DNA of 64,000 nt, taken from NCBI RefSeq assembly GCF_026625785.1, contig NZ_CP113063.1, forward strand, positions 868,001 through 932,000, in the 5' to 3' direction. The stretch comes from Gordonia sp. SL306 (GTDB taxonomy: Bacteria; Actinomycetota; Actinomycetes; Mycobacteriales; Mycobacteriaceae). The notes under the pieces are model-generated. The model did no database searches. It was not told the DNA's origin and was given only the letters and a program-made list of their open reading frames with translations. Position 1 is the first letter of the stretch; every line of letters starts with the position of its first letter. Below, piece by piece: positions 22,132 to 30,944 of the stretch. The position numbers and the translations under genes are program-made.

Positions 22132-22983
22132 CTAGATCGGGATCTGGGTGAGGATCGGTGTGGTCGGCTGAGCCGACCCGCCCCGGGGTTCGATGGTCAC
22201 CGCCAACACCTTCGAGTTGTCGAGTGCGTCGACGAGCGTCGGTGCGTTCGCGCCGCCGGGCGGGATGAGTCCGGCGGAGACGGGATTGTCGGCCTTGCCG
22301 ACGAGCCAGAGTTGGTATTCGCGGTCGTCGGGGATCGGATTGCGCAGGTCACGCAGGAGGGCGACCGCCTGGTTGCGTTCGCGCGAGGTCACCACGGACA
22401 TCGTGCCGAGGTCATCCCGCAGGTCACCGACGGCGAGTTGGGCGTCTGGCGCCTTGAGGACGTCGAGCACCTGCTGATCCGATTCCGCCACCGTGGAGAC
22501 GGGGGGCGTCTCGGGAGCGGTTGTCCGGCCGACGATCACACCGGCACCGAGCGCGACGACGACCGCTGCGGCGGCCGCCGCGACGCCGACTGCCCATCGT
22601 CGGCGGCGGCGATGGGAGTCCAACGACACGACATTGCCGACTGTCGGCGCATCCGGCTGATCGGTCTGATCGATTTGCGACGGAACGGGTTCGTCCGGCC
22701 CGCCGACCGCGGCGCCACCTGCGTCCGCCGCCTCGCTGTCGACGGTGGCGGCGAAAACGGTCTCGAGAACGCGGCCGCGCAACGTGTTCGGCGGATCGAG
22801 CGCATACGAGCTCGCGAGATCGGCCATCGCCGAGCGGGTGTCGGCGATGCGTCCGTCGTAGATCCGACGCTCCACCGGCGACAGCCCGTCCAATTCGCGC
22901 TGTACCCGGGCGTTCTCGGCTGCGGTGAGGATGTCCACGGCGAAGAGTTCGACGTGGTCGTCGAGCCAATCGGTGTCAGGCAT
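22132..22983 (-). CDS. rskA: Anti-sigma factor, RskA family
   Basis: 283 residues. The N-terminal sigma-binding domain (about 1-80: HVELFAVDILTAAENARV, then TLRGRVLETVF) is cytoplasmic. A single membrane helix near 130-150 (WAVGVAAAAAAVVVALGAGV) follows an Arg cluster. An extracytoplasmic RskA domain comes next, with REYQLWLVGKADNPVSAGLIPPGG and VLAVTIEPRGGS split over its length. It should hold the adjacent sigma factor inactive until proteolysed. Its ATG overlaps the sigma gene stop by 8 bases, the usual coupled order sigK-rskA. Confidence 0.92.
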   Translation of the reverse strand: MPDTDWLDDHVELFAVDILTAAENARVQRELDGLSPVERRIYDGRIADTRSAMADLASSYALDPPNTLRGRVLETVFAATVDSEAADAGGAAVGGPDEPVPSQIDQTDQPDAPTVGNVVSLDSHRRRRRWAVGVAAAAAAVVVALGAGVIVGRTTAPETPPVSTVAESDQQVLDVLKAPDAQLAVGDLRDDLGTMSVVTSRERNQAVALLRDLRNPIPDDREYQLWLVGKADNPVSAGLIPPGGANAPTLVDALDNSKVLAVTIEPRGGSAQPTTPILTQIPI

Positions 22984-23557
22984 CGTTCTGGCTCCTCAGG
23001 CAGTGGCGCAGCTTACGCAATCCGTCCCGGATACGGGACTTGATGGTGGGCAACGGCGTCGAGGTCTGCTCCGCGACCTCGGGATAGCTCATTCCACTGA
23101 AATAGGACATCTCGATGCTGTCCCGTTGCAGATCGGTGAGCCGGTTCAGACACGTCCGGAGCTCGTCGTTCTCCTCACGATCGACCACGATCTCCAGCGG
23201 CGCAGGCGTTCCCGCGGGCGCCTGATTGGTGGCGCCGTACTCGGCGATCTTGCGGTGTTGCAACTCTTCGGTCCGTACGCGGTCGACGGCCCGTCGGTGC
23301 GCGATCGTCATCATCCAGCTGATCACGGTGCCTTTCGCGGGGTGATAGTCGGCGGCCTTCTGCCAGAACACAAGATAGGCCTCCTGAACCACCTCCTCGG
23401 CGTAATTGCGATCGCGCACGACACGGAGGGCCAAACCATAGATTCGGGCGCTCGTGAGGTCATACAGACGCGCGAATGATCCTCGGTCGCCGCGCGCCGA
23501 ATCGGCCAGCAGCGTTCGGAGGAGTTCGGTGTCGTTACCCGCACCTGTGGAAGTCAC
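22976..23557 (-). CDS. sigK: ECF RNA polymerase sigma factor, SigK-like
   Basis: About 193 residues from the GTG at 23557, near the length of mycobacterial SigK. Region 2 is ARLYDLTSARIYGLALRVV followed by NYAEEVVQEAYLVFWQKA. Region 4 is QRDSIEMSYFSGMSYPEVA with a PLPTIKSRIRDGLRKLR helix-turn-helix. The start is uncertain: GGAGGA lies directly against the GTG, and the frame stays open to 23683 with further in-frame GTGs. It is co-transcribed with rskA. The first antigen 85-like gene diverges from it about 120 bp away and could be a target, which I infer only from position. Confidence 0.9.
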   Translation of the reverse strand: MTSTGAGNDTELLRTLLADSARGDRGSFARLYDLTSARIYGLALRVVRDRNYAEEVVQEAYLVFWQKAADYHPAKGTVISWMMTIAHRRAVDRVRTEELQHRKIAEYGATNQAPAGTPAPLEIVVDREENDELRTCLNRLTDLQRDSIEMSYFSGMSYPEVAEQTSTPLPTIKSRIRDGLRKLRHCLRSQNDA

Positions 23558-23675
23558 TCCTCCACGGTAGCCAAAGAGTCCGGCACCATGCGCGCGTTCA
23601 CCGGGTCCCGAGCGGCTCACCGCACGGCCAGGTTCATCACCTAGACTGAGCAGCCACGCTCTCGGATCAGAACGG

Positions 23676-24689
23676 ATGTACATGGTGGGTAGATCTCAGC
23701 GCCTCCTCGTCGGGGCGATCCTGACGGTGGTCGCAACCGTCGCGGCGCTGGTCGCAGCCGTTCCCGGGATGTCGGCCGCGGCCACGACGTCACATGTCGT
23801 GAGCCGCTACGACGACGATCCCCAGCAGGTCACGCTGATGGTCTACTCGGCATCCATGGGACGCAACATCCCGGTCACCGTGCTGACGCCGCGCAACCGA
23901 TCCATCCCGCGTCCCACCCTCTATCTCCTCAACGGCGCCGGTGGTGGCGAGGACTCGGCGACCTGGGACGCCCGGACCGATTACAAGAAGTACTTCGCCG
24001 ACCAGAACGCCTACGTGGTGACGCCGATCGGCGGCGCGTTCTCGTACTACACGGACTGGCAGCGCGACGACCCCGCACTCGGGCGCAACAAGTGGCAGAC
24101 CTTCCTCACCAAGGAACTACCGCCGCTCATCGACACCGAGTTCGACACCACCAAGCGCAACGGCCTCGCCGGGATCTCCATGGCGGGTACCTCGGTGCTC
24201 AACCTGGCCATCGCCGCACCCGGACTGTACAAGTCGGTCGCGGCCTTCAGCGGCTGCGCGCGGACCAGCGATCCGGTCGGGCAGGAGTACATCCGCCTCG
24301 TCGTGCAGGATCGCGGCGGCGCGAACATGACCAACATGTGGGGACCACTGAACGGTCCCGGATGGCGCGCGAACGATCCATACCTCAACGCCCAGAAGTT
24401 GCGCGGCACCAAGCTGTACATGACCGCAGGCACGGGGCTGTCCGGACCGCACGAACAGCTCAGCGATCCTGGTGTGAAGGGCGATCCGCTGTTCCTCGCG
24501 AACCAAGCCGTTCTCGGCGGTGTGATCGAGGCCGCGATCGACCAGTGCACGCGACAGATGGCGACCCGACTGGCAGATCTCCACATCCCGGCCAGCGTCA
24601 AACTGCGACCGACCGGCACTCATTCATGGGGTTACTGGCAGGACGACCTTTACCAGACCTGGCCGCGGATGGCCGCCGACCTGCGCTGA
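23676..24689 (+). CDS. Antigen 85-like esterase / mycolyltransferase 1
   Basis: About 337 residues. A signal peptide (LLVGAILTVVATVAALVAA, cleavage near AAA) leads into an alpha/beta-hydrolase of the antigen 85 type. The nucleophile is in GISMAGTS near residue 170, the FSGCARTSDP block follows the strand, and the C-terminal His is in GTHSWGYW. Family members move mycolates onto trehalose or arabinogalactan outside the membrane. GISM and the HSW motif fit this, but substrate is inferred. The ATG at 23676 or 23682 could be used; neither has a clear ribosome site. TAGACT at about 23643, some 30 bases upstream, could be a -10 box. Its paralogue lies at 27131-28138. Confidence 0.9.
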   Translation: MYMVGRSQRLLVGAILTVVATVAALVAAVPGMSAAATTSHVVSRYDDDPQQVTLMVYSASMGRNIPVTVLTPRNRSIPRPTLYLLNGAGGGEDSATWDARTDYKKYFADQNAYVVTPIGGAFSYYTDWQRDDPALGRNKWQTFLTKELPPLIDTEFDTTKRNGLAGISMAGTSVLNLAIAAPGLYKSVAAFSGCARTSDPVGQEYIRLVVQDRGGANMTNMWGPLNGPGWRANDPYLNAQKLRGTKLYMTAGTGLSGPHEQLSDPGVKGDPLFLANQAVLGGVIEAAIDQCTRQMATRLADLHIPASVKLRPTGTHSWGYWQDDLYQTWPRMAADLR

Positions 24690-24714
24690 TGACCGGCCCG
24701 CGACCGCAGGCCGG

Positions 24715-25113
24715 TCACCAGCGATCGAGGCTGGTGTAACCGTCCTGCAGCGCCCGGGCCAGCAGATGCGTCTTGGTCGGGGCGTCCCGCCCGACCGCGG
24801 AGTACTTCGCCCGGATGCGTGCGAGATGCGTGCTCACCGTCGATGCCGAGATGAACAGGGTCGTGGCCGCGTCCTCTTTCGACTCGGCCGCCAACCAGCC
24901 GAGCAACACCTCGACCTCACGCGACGAGAGCACCGGTCGTCGGTGCGGCGTCACCGTGCCGTCGTAGTTCCGATGGTCGGAGATCCGGGCCACATTGCGG
25001 TCCGGCCTGTCCTCACCGGACGTGAGGTTCTGCGGCGCTGGTACGCCGATCTCGCCGCGGCGGGCTTCGGCGCCCCGCGTCAAGTGAATGGGCACTCGTG
25101 AACTGGCGGTCAC
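24715..25113 (-). CDS. LuxR-type helix-turn-helix regulator without receiver domain
   Basis: 132 residues. The C-terminal half is a LuxR/FixJ DNA-binding domain: LSSREVEVLLGWLAAESK, then ISASTVSTHLARIRAKYSAVGR. The first 60 residues are short, polar and match no sensor or receiver domain I recognise. I chose the GTG at 25113 because GAAGGA lies six bases upstream; the frame is open to 25221. It converges with the esterase gene 25 bases away. Its HTH resembles that of the response regulator to the right, including the RIRxKYxAxGR and PTKT/PTRTK segments, so the two may be related. Targets are unknown. Confidence 0.8.
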   Translation of the reverse strand: MTASSRVPIHLTRGAEARRGEIGVPAPQNLTSGEDRPDRNVARISDHRNYDGTVTPHRRPVLSSREVEVLLGWLAAESKEDAATTLFISASTVSTHLARIRAKYSAVGRDAPTKTHLLARALQDGYTSLDRW

Positions 25114-25325
25114 TGGTTTTCCTTCGCTCTGGACGACCGCATGCGTAATACGGTCTGTTATCCCACGGAGCGCCCGAGTCCCCCCGACAAGACCGCACCA
25201 CAGATAATGAACATTAGGCATTTTTCGCCGTGATCGTTAGACCCAGAACTGGGGACATCGCGGGTAGACGAGGTGTGGTACGGCGCGGGTGACGGGCGTG
25301 ACCTGGCCGATTCGGTCTCGCCGGG

Positions 25326-26036
25326 TCACTCGTCGGATCGACCGGGCCCGTCGCGGCGCGATTGCCGGTCCGCCGCGGGCCCCCAGCCGGGAACCGGCAA
25401 CCAGCCGTCCTCGACCGCTCGCTTGAACAGATCGAGCTTCGTCCGGGTCGGCCTGCCCGCGGCCGCGTACTTCTGACGGATACGTTTGAGGTACTCGTTG
25501 ACCGTCTCCGCGGTCACCCCGAGTGCCGCGCCGACGCCTGCGGATGTCTCACCAGACGCATACAGGGTGAGTACCCGCTGCAGCTGCGGACTCAGGTCGA
25601 CGGCCTCGAGCTCCGGATCGGCATCGATCGCGGCGGCCCACTCGGTGGTCAACACCTCGTAACCCGACCCTGCCGACCTGACGGCTGCCACGATCTCATC
25701 TTCGGATGCCGACTTCAGGACGACCCCGAGCGTGCCGGCCCGGGCCGCCGAGCGCAGCAGCGAAGGGTGTTCCCCCGACGTGTAGACCACCGTGCCGATC
25801 CCCGCCTCCGTGAGACGGGTGACGTTCTGGCCCGGAGTGGTCCCGTCGTCGAGGCGTAGGTCCAGGATCACGATGTCGGTCTGGATTCCTTGTTCGAGAA
25901 GACCGCTGACCGTGGACGCCGAGCACACGAGATCCATGTCGGGTTGCCGATCGAGGATGCGTTCGATGCCCCAGACCGGCGAAGGGTGATCGTCGACCAT
26001 TCCGACCCTCAGCACGGCAGGCGCATCCGGTGTCAT
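25326..26036 (-). CDS. NarL/FixJ-family response regulator (orphan)
   Basis: About 236 residues from the ATG at 26036, which has GGAAGGG at a proper distance; ATG 26042 is also in frame. The receiver domain shows the acidic pair in VGMVDDHPS, the phospho-acceptor Asp in IVILDLRLDDG, Thr in VVYTSGEH and Lys in GVVLKSA. The C-terminal LuxR HTH is LSPQLQRVLTLYASGETSAG, then VTAETVNEYLKRIRQKYAA. No histidine kinase gene is next to it, so its partner must be elsewhere. It diverges from the acetoacetate decarboxylase-like gene. Confidence 0.88.
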   Translation of the reverse strand: MTPDAPAVLRVGMVDDHPSPVWGIERILDRQPDMDLVCSASTVSGLLEQGIQTDIVILDLRLDDGTTPGQNVTRLTEAGIGTVVYTSGEHPSLLRSAARAGTLGVVLKSASEDEIVAAVRSAGSGYEVLTTEWAAAIDADPELEAVDLSPQLQRVLTLYASGETSAGVGAALGVTAETVNEYLKRIRQKYAAAGRPTRTKLDLFKRAVEDGWLPVPGWGPAADRQSRRDGPGRSDE

Positions 26037-26170
26037 CGCCATCCCTTCCGGTCCTTCCCTCCTCCGTCGAGGGTATCGGCATCGCCGCCCGCAGTCCTGC
26101 TCACCCGGCGACCTCGCGGCGTTGATCAACCCGCTGGCCCCGCGACGATCGACCTGGCACCATGAGAAAA

Positions 26171-26186
26171 CGAGAACATGTTCTAG
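26171..26186. promoter_or_regulatory. KstR-like palindromic operator
   Basis: AGAACATGTTCT at 26173-26184 is a perfect 12-bp palindrome, about 43 bases before the next gene's ATG. It fits the KstR consensus TnnAACnnGTTnnA at every fixed base except the first T (G here). KstR is the TetR-family repressor of sterol catabolism in mycobacteria and relatives. The match is by eye. Confidence 0.55.
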
Positions 26187-26227
26187 TAGCATTCCGATTT
26201 CCGGTCGACCCCGAGGAGAACCCGTCG

Positions 26228-27001
26228 ATGGCTTCCGCCGCATCCACTCACGATGTACTGGGCACCACTGTCACCATGCCGGTCGAGATCCGGCATGCCC
26301 GGTGCTTCGTCGCAGGCTTCACCGCGGACAGCGACGCCGTCGAGCACGCGATCCGTGCCGGTGGCGATGCCGGCGACGCCTACCCGCGTCCGCTGCGCAT
26401 CCGGCCCGGACGCACCATGTGCATGCTGGTGTTCGTCGACTACGTGGACGGCGACCTCGGACCGTACAACGAGTTCGGCGTCTGCTTCCTGGTCGAGGAC
26501 CCGACCCGACCCCCAACCTCGCCGATCCGGGCACTTCGGTCGCTGATCGGCGGCGATGCCCGTGCGCTGATCCATCACCTGCCGGTGGACGGCGACTTCA
26601 CCCTGGCCGCAGGCCGCGGCATCTGGGGTTTCCCCAAGACCCTCGCCGATTTCGAGGTCGATCATGATTCGTCGACCAAGCACGGCCGCATCGTCGCGGA
26701 CGGACAGCTCGTCGCGGACCTGACGGTCCGCCCCGGGATACGGGTCCCCGACTCCTCCCAGGACACCGTGCTCAACGCCTACTCCCAGCTCGACGGCGTC
26801 CTGCGGATGACGCCGTGGCGGCTCACCTCGGCATCGGGCACCCGCACCCGGATCGGTGGCGCCGACCTCGTGCTCGGCACCCACCCCATCGCCGACGAGT
26901 TGCGATCCCTGAAGCTGGGCCGGCACGCGCTGATGGCGTCGTCGGTCTCCCGGATCACGATGGCCTTCGAGGACGCGACGGTCATCTCCGCCACACCGTG
27001 A
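26228..27001 (+). CDS. Acetoacetate decarboxylase family protein
   Basis: 257 residues from the ATG at 26228, with GAGGAGAA eight bases upstream. Family features are the YNEFGVCFLVED strand, the AAGRGIWGFPKTLADFEV block around the region that holds the Schiff-base lysine in the decarboxylase, and the late DLVLGTHPIADELRSL. Lys in GFPKT is present. Many actinobacterial members have no proven decarboxylase activity, so I name only the family. A KstR-like palindrome in its promoter suggests a link with sterol or lipid use. It diverges from the response regulator. Confidence 0.85.
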   Translation: MASAASTHDVLGTTVTMPVEIRHARCFVAGFTADSDAVEHAIRAGGDAGDAYPRPLRIRPGRTMCMLVFVDYVDGDLGPYNEFGVCFLVEDPTRPPTSPIRALRSLIGGDARALIHHLPVDGDFTLAAGRGIWGFPKTLADFEVDHDSSTKHGRIVADGQLVADLTVRPGIRVPDSSQDTVLNAYSQLDGVLRMTPWRLTSASGTRTRIGGADLVLGTHPIADELRSLKLGRHALMASSVSRITMAFEDATVISATP

Positions 27002-27130
27002 CCACCCTGTAACACATCGCCGTCGCGGACCGACTACTTTGTGAGTTCGTCCGCCCGCCACCAGTGGGCCGTCCTCGGCCGTGCCGCATCCCGCCACGGC
27101 CGAATCCCGACCAAAGGAGTGAATCGCACC

Positions 27131-28138
27131 GTGAGCCCGCTCAGGCGCTGGACAACGGTCCTGTTGATCGTCGTCGGCTCGGTGGCGTCACTCCTCGCCA
27201 CCGTCGGCACCGCCCAGGCCGCGCCGACGAAGCCGTCGCGGATCGTGAAGGTCGTCCACGACGGACCCCAGCAGGACACCCTCACCGTCTACTCGGCCGC
27301 GATGGACAAGACCTTCCCCGTCGAGGTGCTCACCCCGCGCGACCGCAGCACCCCGTCTCCGGTCTTCTACCTACTCAACGGCGCCGGCGGCGGCGAGGAC
27401 GGGGCGACGTGGGCGGCTCGCACCGACTACAAGAAGTACTTCGAGGACAAGAAGACCTTCGTCGTCACCCCTGTCGGCGGCGCTGCGTCGTACTACACCG
27501 ACTGGATCCACGACGACCCCGAGCTCGGTCGGGTCAAGTGGCAGACCTTCCTCACAAAGGAACTCCCCCCACTGATCGACAGCCAGTTCTCGACCACCGG
27601 ACGCAACGCCATCGGCGGCATCTCGATGTCGGGGACGTCGGTGCTGAATCTCGCGATCGCCGCACCGAAGCTCTACCGGGCCGTCGGGGCGTTCAGCGGT
27701 TGTGCGCGCACCACCGATCCCCTCGGTGAGGCCTACGTCCGGATCGTCGTCGAGAGTTTCAGCTCGCGCAAGGTCACCAGCATGTGGGGCCCGCCCGGCG
27801 GTCCGGTGTGGCGCGCGAACGACCCGTACCTCAATGCGGCGAAACTGCGTGGGACCAAGATCTACATGACGAGCGGCAACGGACTTCCGGGTCCGCATGA
27901 GACGCTCCAGGATCCGTCCGTCAAGGGCGACGCCGCGTGGCTGGCCAACCAGACCCTGGTCGGCGGTGTCCTGGAGAGCGCGGTCGGTCAGTGCACCAGC
28001 CAGATGGCCCGACGCCTCGCCGATCTCCACATCCCGGCCGACGTATCGGTGCGTCCCAACGGCACCCATTCCTGGGGGTACTGGCAGGACGACCTGCGCC
28101 GGACATGGCCGAAGATCGCTCGCGACCTGGCTTCCTGA
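27131..28138 (+). CDS. Antigen 85-like esterase / mycolyltransferase 2
   Basis: 335 residues. A signal peptide (LLIVVGSVASLLATV, cleavage near AQA-AP) is followed by the same fold as the first copy: nucleophile in GISMSGTS, FSGCARTTDP and His in GTHSWGYW. By eye the mature parts of the two copies share about two thirds of their residues, so they arose by local duplication, with two regulators and one enzyme now between them. The GTG at 27131 was chosen because AAAGGAG lies upstream and it gives a clean signal peptide. It should act in the cell envelope on mycolates. Exact acceptor unknown. Confidence 0.9.
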   Translation: MSPLRRWTTVLLIVVGSVASLLATVGTAQAAPTKPSRIVKVVHDGPQQDTLTVYSAAMDKTFPVEVLTPRDRSTPSPVFYLLNGAGGGEDGATWAARTDYKKYFEDKKTFVVTPVGGAASYYTDWIHDDPELGRVKWQTFLTKELPPLIDSQFSTTGRNAIGGISMSGTSVLNLAIAAPKLYRAVGAFSGCARTTDPLGEAYVRIVVESFSSRKVTSMWGPPGGPVWRANDPYLNAAKLRGTKIYMTSGNGLPGPHETLQDPSVKGDAAWLANQTLVGGVLESAVGQCTSQMARRLADLHIPADVSVRPNGTHSWGYWQDDLRRTWPKIARDLAS

Positions 28139-28141
28139 CCA

Positions 28142-28195
28142 ACACCCGTCGTCGGGACATCACCCGACCGTGTCGGCGTCCCGACGACGCGGTGT
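28142..28195. terminator. Bidirectional hairpin between esterase 2 and the glycosyltransferase
   Basis: CGTCGTCGGGAC at 28147-28158 pairs with GTCCCGACGACG at 28178-28189, and ACACC/GGTGT extend the outer stem after one mismatch. It fills the gap between two converging genes and touches the glycosyltransferase stop. Confidence 0.75.
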
Positions 28196-29052
28196 CAGCG
28201 CCACTCGGCGGTCATCGGTGACGCCCGCTCGTCCTCGCGTGCGAAAAGCCGCCACGGTCGCCACGTCCGCGTCTGCGGATCGAACGGCTTCACCCGTAGC
28301 CACCAGATGAACAGGGACGTGTACAGCAACGGTGACTGCGCCATCATGAAGGCCGCCTGGCGACGGCGACCGTGAACCCGCGTCGTCTTCACCGCGGCAG
28401 CCCGATACTTGCGATTGGCCCACGGGCTCATCCGGAATCGGCGGGGCGACACCGCTGCCAACATCGCCGGCACCACCCACACGACCGCATCCTTCTCACG
28501 CAGCGTGAAGAACAGATCGATGTCCTCATGGGTACCCGGAAGATTCGGCACATCGGACCTGACCGAACTCCACGCAGTGCGACGAATCGCCATGTTGTTC
28601 CCCGACAATGTGAACGCCTCCCGGCCGTCTGCGAAGCGTTCGGCGTTGCGGCGCTGACGCTTCTCGAACCGATGCTCGAGAGGGACGTCGTAGAGGTAAT
28701 CGAAACCGGTGACCGCGGCGACCTCCGGTCGCGCGGTCATGAACCCGACGAGGGCCGCACACCAGTTCGGGTCCAGCCGCGTATCCGCATCGATCCGGCC
28801 GATGACGTCGGTCGACGACGCGTCGAAACCGGCATCGCGTGCCCACACGACGCCTTGGCGCGGCGCGGTCACGGTGCGGATGGGGAGCCGATCGGAGAAC
28901 GACTCGACGATGGCCATCGTCCGGTCGCTGCAGTTGTTGTCGACGACGATGCACTCGTCTACCGGATGGGTCTGGGCCACGAGGCACTCCAGACACGCGC
29001 CGATGACATCTTCTTCGTTGAAGACCGGGACCACCACACTGACGGTCACCAT
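28195..29052 (-). CDS. Family 2 glycosyltransferase
   Basis: 285 residues from the ATG at 29052 (GAGGGAGAAG upstream). The GT-A fold opens TVSVVVPVFNEEDVIGACL, with the nucleotide-binding VDNNCSDRT and the metal-binding DxD in GRIDADTRLD. PGTHEDIDLFFTL is the likely catalytic-base region. A hydrophobic stretch near the end (LLYTSLFIWWLRV) may anchor it to the membrane. GT2 enzymes of this sort build cell-envelope or exported glycolipids. The donor and acceptor cannot be told. It stands alone between two divergent or convergent neighbours, so it is not tied to the NRPS genes by operon. Confidence 0.88.
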   Translation of the reverse strand: MVTVSVVVPVFNEEDVIGACLECLVAQTHPVDECIVVDNNCSDRTMAIVESFSDRLPIRTVTAPRQGVVWARDAGFDASSTDVIGRIDADTRLDPNWCAALVGFMTARPEVAAVTGFDYLYDVPLEHRFEKRQRRNAERFADGREAFTLSGNNMAIRRTAWSSVRSDVPNLPGTHEDIDLFFTLREKDAVVWVVPAMLAAVSPRRFRMSPWANRKYRAAAVKTTRVHGRRRQAAFMMAQSPLLYTSLFIWWLRVKPFDPQTRTWRPWRLFAREDERASPMTAEWR

Positions 29053-29239
29053 CTCGCTTCTCCCTCGCTCTCGGTGCTCGTCGCATGTTAACCAGAGCGG
29101 CCCCACGGCGCGGCGTCAGTACGGCGGATCGGGTGACGGATTCACCCGTCTGAACCCGTCATCCGAGCACCGACATCGACCGATCCGCACCAGGGCTTCT
29201 CTAGACTGAGACGGCCAGCCCATTCGTCGAAGGATGCCC

Positions 29240-30250
29240 ATGAGCAATCTCGAGATCCAGCCCACCGAGCTCGACTGCCGGTCGGGTGCAACAGATTCCT
29301 CGCGGGACCAGGAGAAGCCGGCCGTGGAGGTGCTGACCGCACGTGATGTCCCGCTGGGCGGACCGCGGGCGATGACGGTGCATCGCACACTCCCCCAGCG
29401 CAGGCGATCGCTGATCGGCGCATGGTGCTTCGCCGATCATTACGGCCCGGACGACGTCTCCACGACCGGCGGGATGGACGTCCCGCCGCATCCCCATACC
29501 GGCCTGCAGACGGTGAGCTGGCTGTTCTCCGGCGAGATCGAGCACCGGGACACCATGGGCAATCACGCGATGGTCCGGCCCGGAGAGCTGAACCTGATGA
29601 CTGCGGGTCACGGGATCGCGCACACGGAGGTCTCGACCCCGGACACGACGCTCCTGCACGGTGTTCAGCTCTGGATCGCGTTACCGGCGGCCGCGGCCGA
29701 CACGACCCGGGATTTCGCGCACCACGTGCCGGACGTGATCGAGCGGCAGGGTGTCGCCGTGCGGGTGTTCCTCGGGGAATTGCTGGGCGAACGTTCGCCC
29801 GTCGAGACGTTCACTCCGCTGATGGGCGCCGAGATCACCATGGCACCGGGCGCCGAGATCGATCTACCGGTGTCGCCGTCGTTCGAACACGGGATTCTGG
29901 TGGACGCCGGACGCATCCGACTCGTCGACTCCGCAACCGAACCGCTCGCACGCACCGAACTGGGATACGTGGGCGTCGGAGCGACACATCTACAGGTGCG
30001 CAATGATGCCGAAGAGGATGCGCGCCTGGTGATCCTGGGCGGCACCCCCCTCGACGAGGAGATCATCATGTGGTGGAACTTCCTCGGCCGCAGTCACGAC
30101 GACATCGTCCGGTACCGGCAGGAGTGGACCGATCACAGCGACCGATTCGGTCAAGTCGAGGGCTATCAGGGCGAGGTCCAACATCTACCGGCACCGGCCC
30201 TGCCCAGCACGCACCTGCGGCCCAGGCGCAACACTCCCGGCCGCGCCTGA
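29240..30250 (+). CDS. Pirin family protein
   Basis: About 336 residues from the ATG at 29240 (GAAGGA upstream; an ATG at 29234 is possible). The N-terminal cupin has the pirin metal ligands in PPHPHTGLQTVSWLFSGEIEHRD and the later MTAGHGIAHTE (His, His, His, Glu). A second cupin and a C-terminal GTPLDEEIIMWWNFL block complete the fold. Some pirins have quercetin dioxygenase activity and others are redox-sensing partners of transcription factors. The local role is unknown. A possible -10 (TAGACT, about 29204) lies 30 bases before the start, similar to that before esterase 1. Confidence 0.9.
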   Translation: MSNLEIQPTELDCRSGATDSSRDQEKPAVEVLTARDVPLGGPRAMTVHRTLPQRRRSLIGAWCFADHYGPDDVSTTGGMDVPPHPHTGLQTVSWLFSGEIEHRDTMGNHAMVRPGELNLMTAGHGIAHTEVSTPDTTLLHGVQLWIALPAAAADTTRDFAHHVPDVIERQGVAVRVFLGELLGERSPVETFTPLMGAEITMAPGAEIDLPVSPSFEHGILVDAGRIRLVDSATEPLARTELGYVGVGATHLQVRNDAEEDARLVILGGTPLDEEIIMWWNFLGRSHDDIVRYRQEWTDHSDRFGQVEGYQGEVQHLPAPALPSTHLRPRRNTPGRA

Positions 30251-30257
30251 AGCCGGC

Positions 30258-30944
30258 TCAGGCCTGCTCGCCCAACAGCTTTGCGAAGTTGGCGATGCCC
30301 GCTTGCTCCACCGCCGACTGGCGGTCCCCGCGGCGATCGAACCCATCCGGGTCCGATCCGTTCGCCGGCACCCGATCGACGGGGGTGACCTGCGCCGGCC
30401 GCAGTGCGGCGACGAGTTCGGTTGCCGCGCGACGGATTCGGTCCGAGAGCAACGCGGTGTCGCCCGACGTGCCTGCCCAGTCCTCGGCTGCCGCATAGAC
30501 CGCGGTCGGCAGGACCACCGCACGGAGATACGCGAAGAGCGGGCGCATCGCGTGGTCGAGAACCATCGAGTGCCGCGGGCTGCCGCCGGTCGCGGCGATG
30601 ACCACCGGGACGCCCTGCATCCGATCCACCTCGACGAGGTCGAAGAACGACTTGAACAGCCCACTGTAGGAAGCGTTGAAAACCGGTGTCGCGACGATCA
30701 ATCCGTCGGCCGAGTGGACCGCATCCACCGCCGCACGCACCCCGCCGACCGGGAATCCGGTCGTGAGAGAACGGGCGACGTCGACAGCGAGATCCCGGAG
30801 GTCGATGACCTCGACGTCGACGGCCGCGCCGTCGACGTCGAGGACCGCGCGCTCGGTGACGGCGTCCACGAGCCGGTCGACGAGCAGACGGGTCGACGAC
30901 GGGTCACCGAGTCCAGCATTGACCGCGACCACACGCATGCTCAC
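30258..30944 (-). CDS. NAD(P)H-dependent FMN reductase
   Basis: 228 residues with a flavodoxin-like fold: RVVAVNAGLGDPSSTRLL (phosphate loop), VATPVFNASYSGLFKSFFDLV and VVIAATGGSPRHS. It resembles the CE1759-type FMN reductase that usually partners a luciferase-like enzyme. It should supply reduced FMN to the monooxygenase encoded just upstream. The GTG at 30944 overlaps that gene's stop (GTGA); an ATG at 30938 is an alternative. The 40-residue tail after the reductase fold is polar. Confidence 0.9.
   Translation of the reverse strand: MSMRVVAVNAGLGDPSSTRLLVDRLVDAVTERAVLDVDGAAVDVEVIDLRDLAVDVARSLTTGFPVGGVRAAVDAVHSADGLIVATPVFNASYSGLFKSFFDLVEVDRMQGVPVVIAATGGSPRHSMVLDHAMRPLFAYLRAVVLPTAVYAAAEDWAGTSGDTALLSDRIRRAATELVAALRPAQVTPVDRVPANGSDPDGFDRRGDRQSAVEQAGIANFAKLLGEQA

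Noticed and set aside
22976-23683. Longer sigma factor starting at 23683
   Set aside because: The first 42 residues are Gly/Arg-rich and not sigma-like, and would overlap the promoter region and start of the divergent esterase; GTG 23557 gives the usual SigK length.
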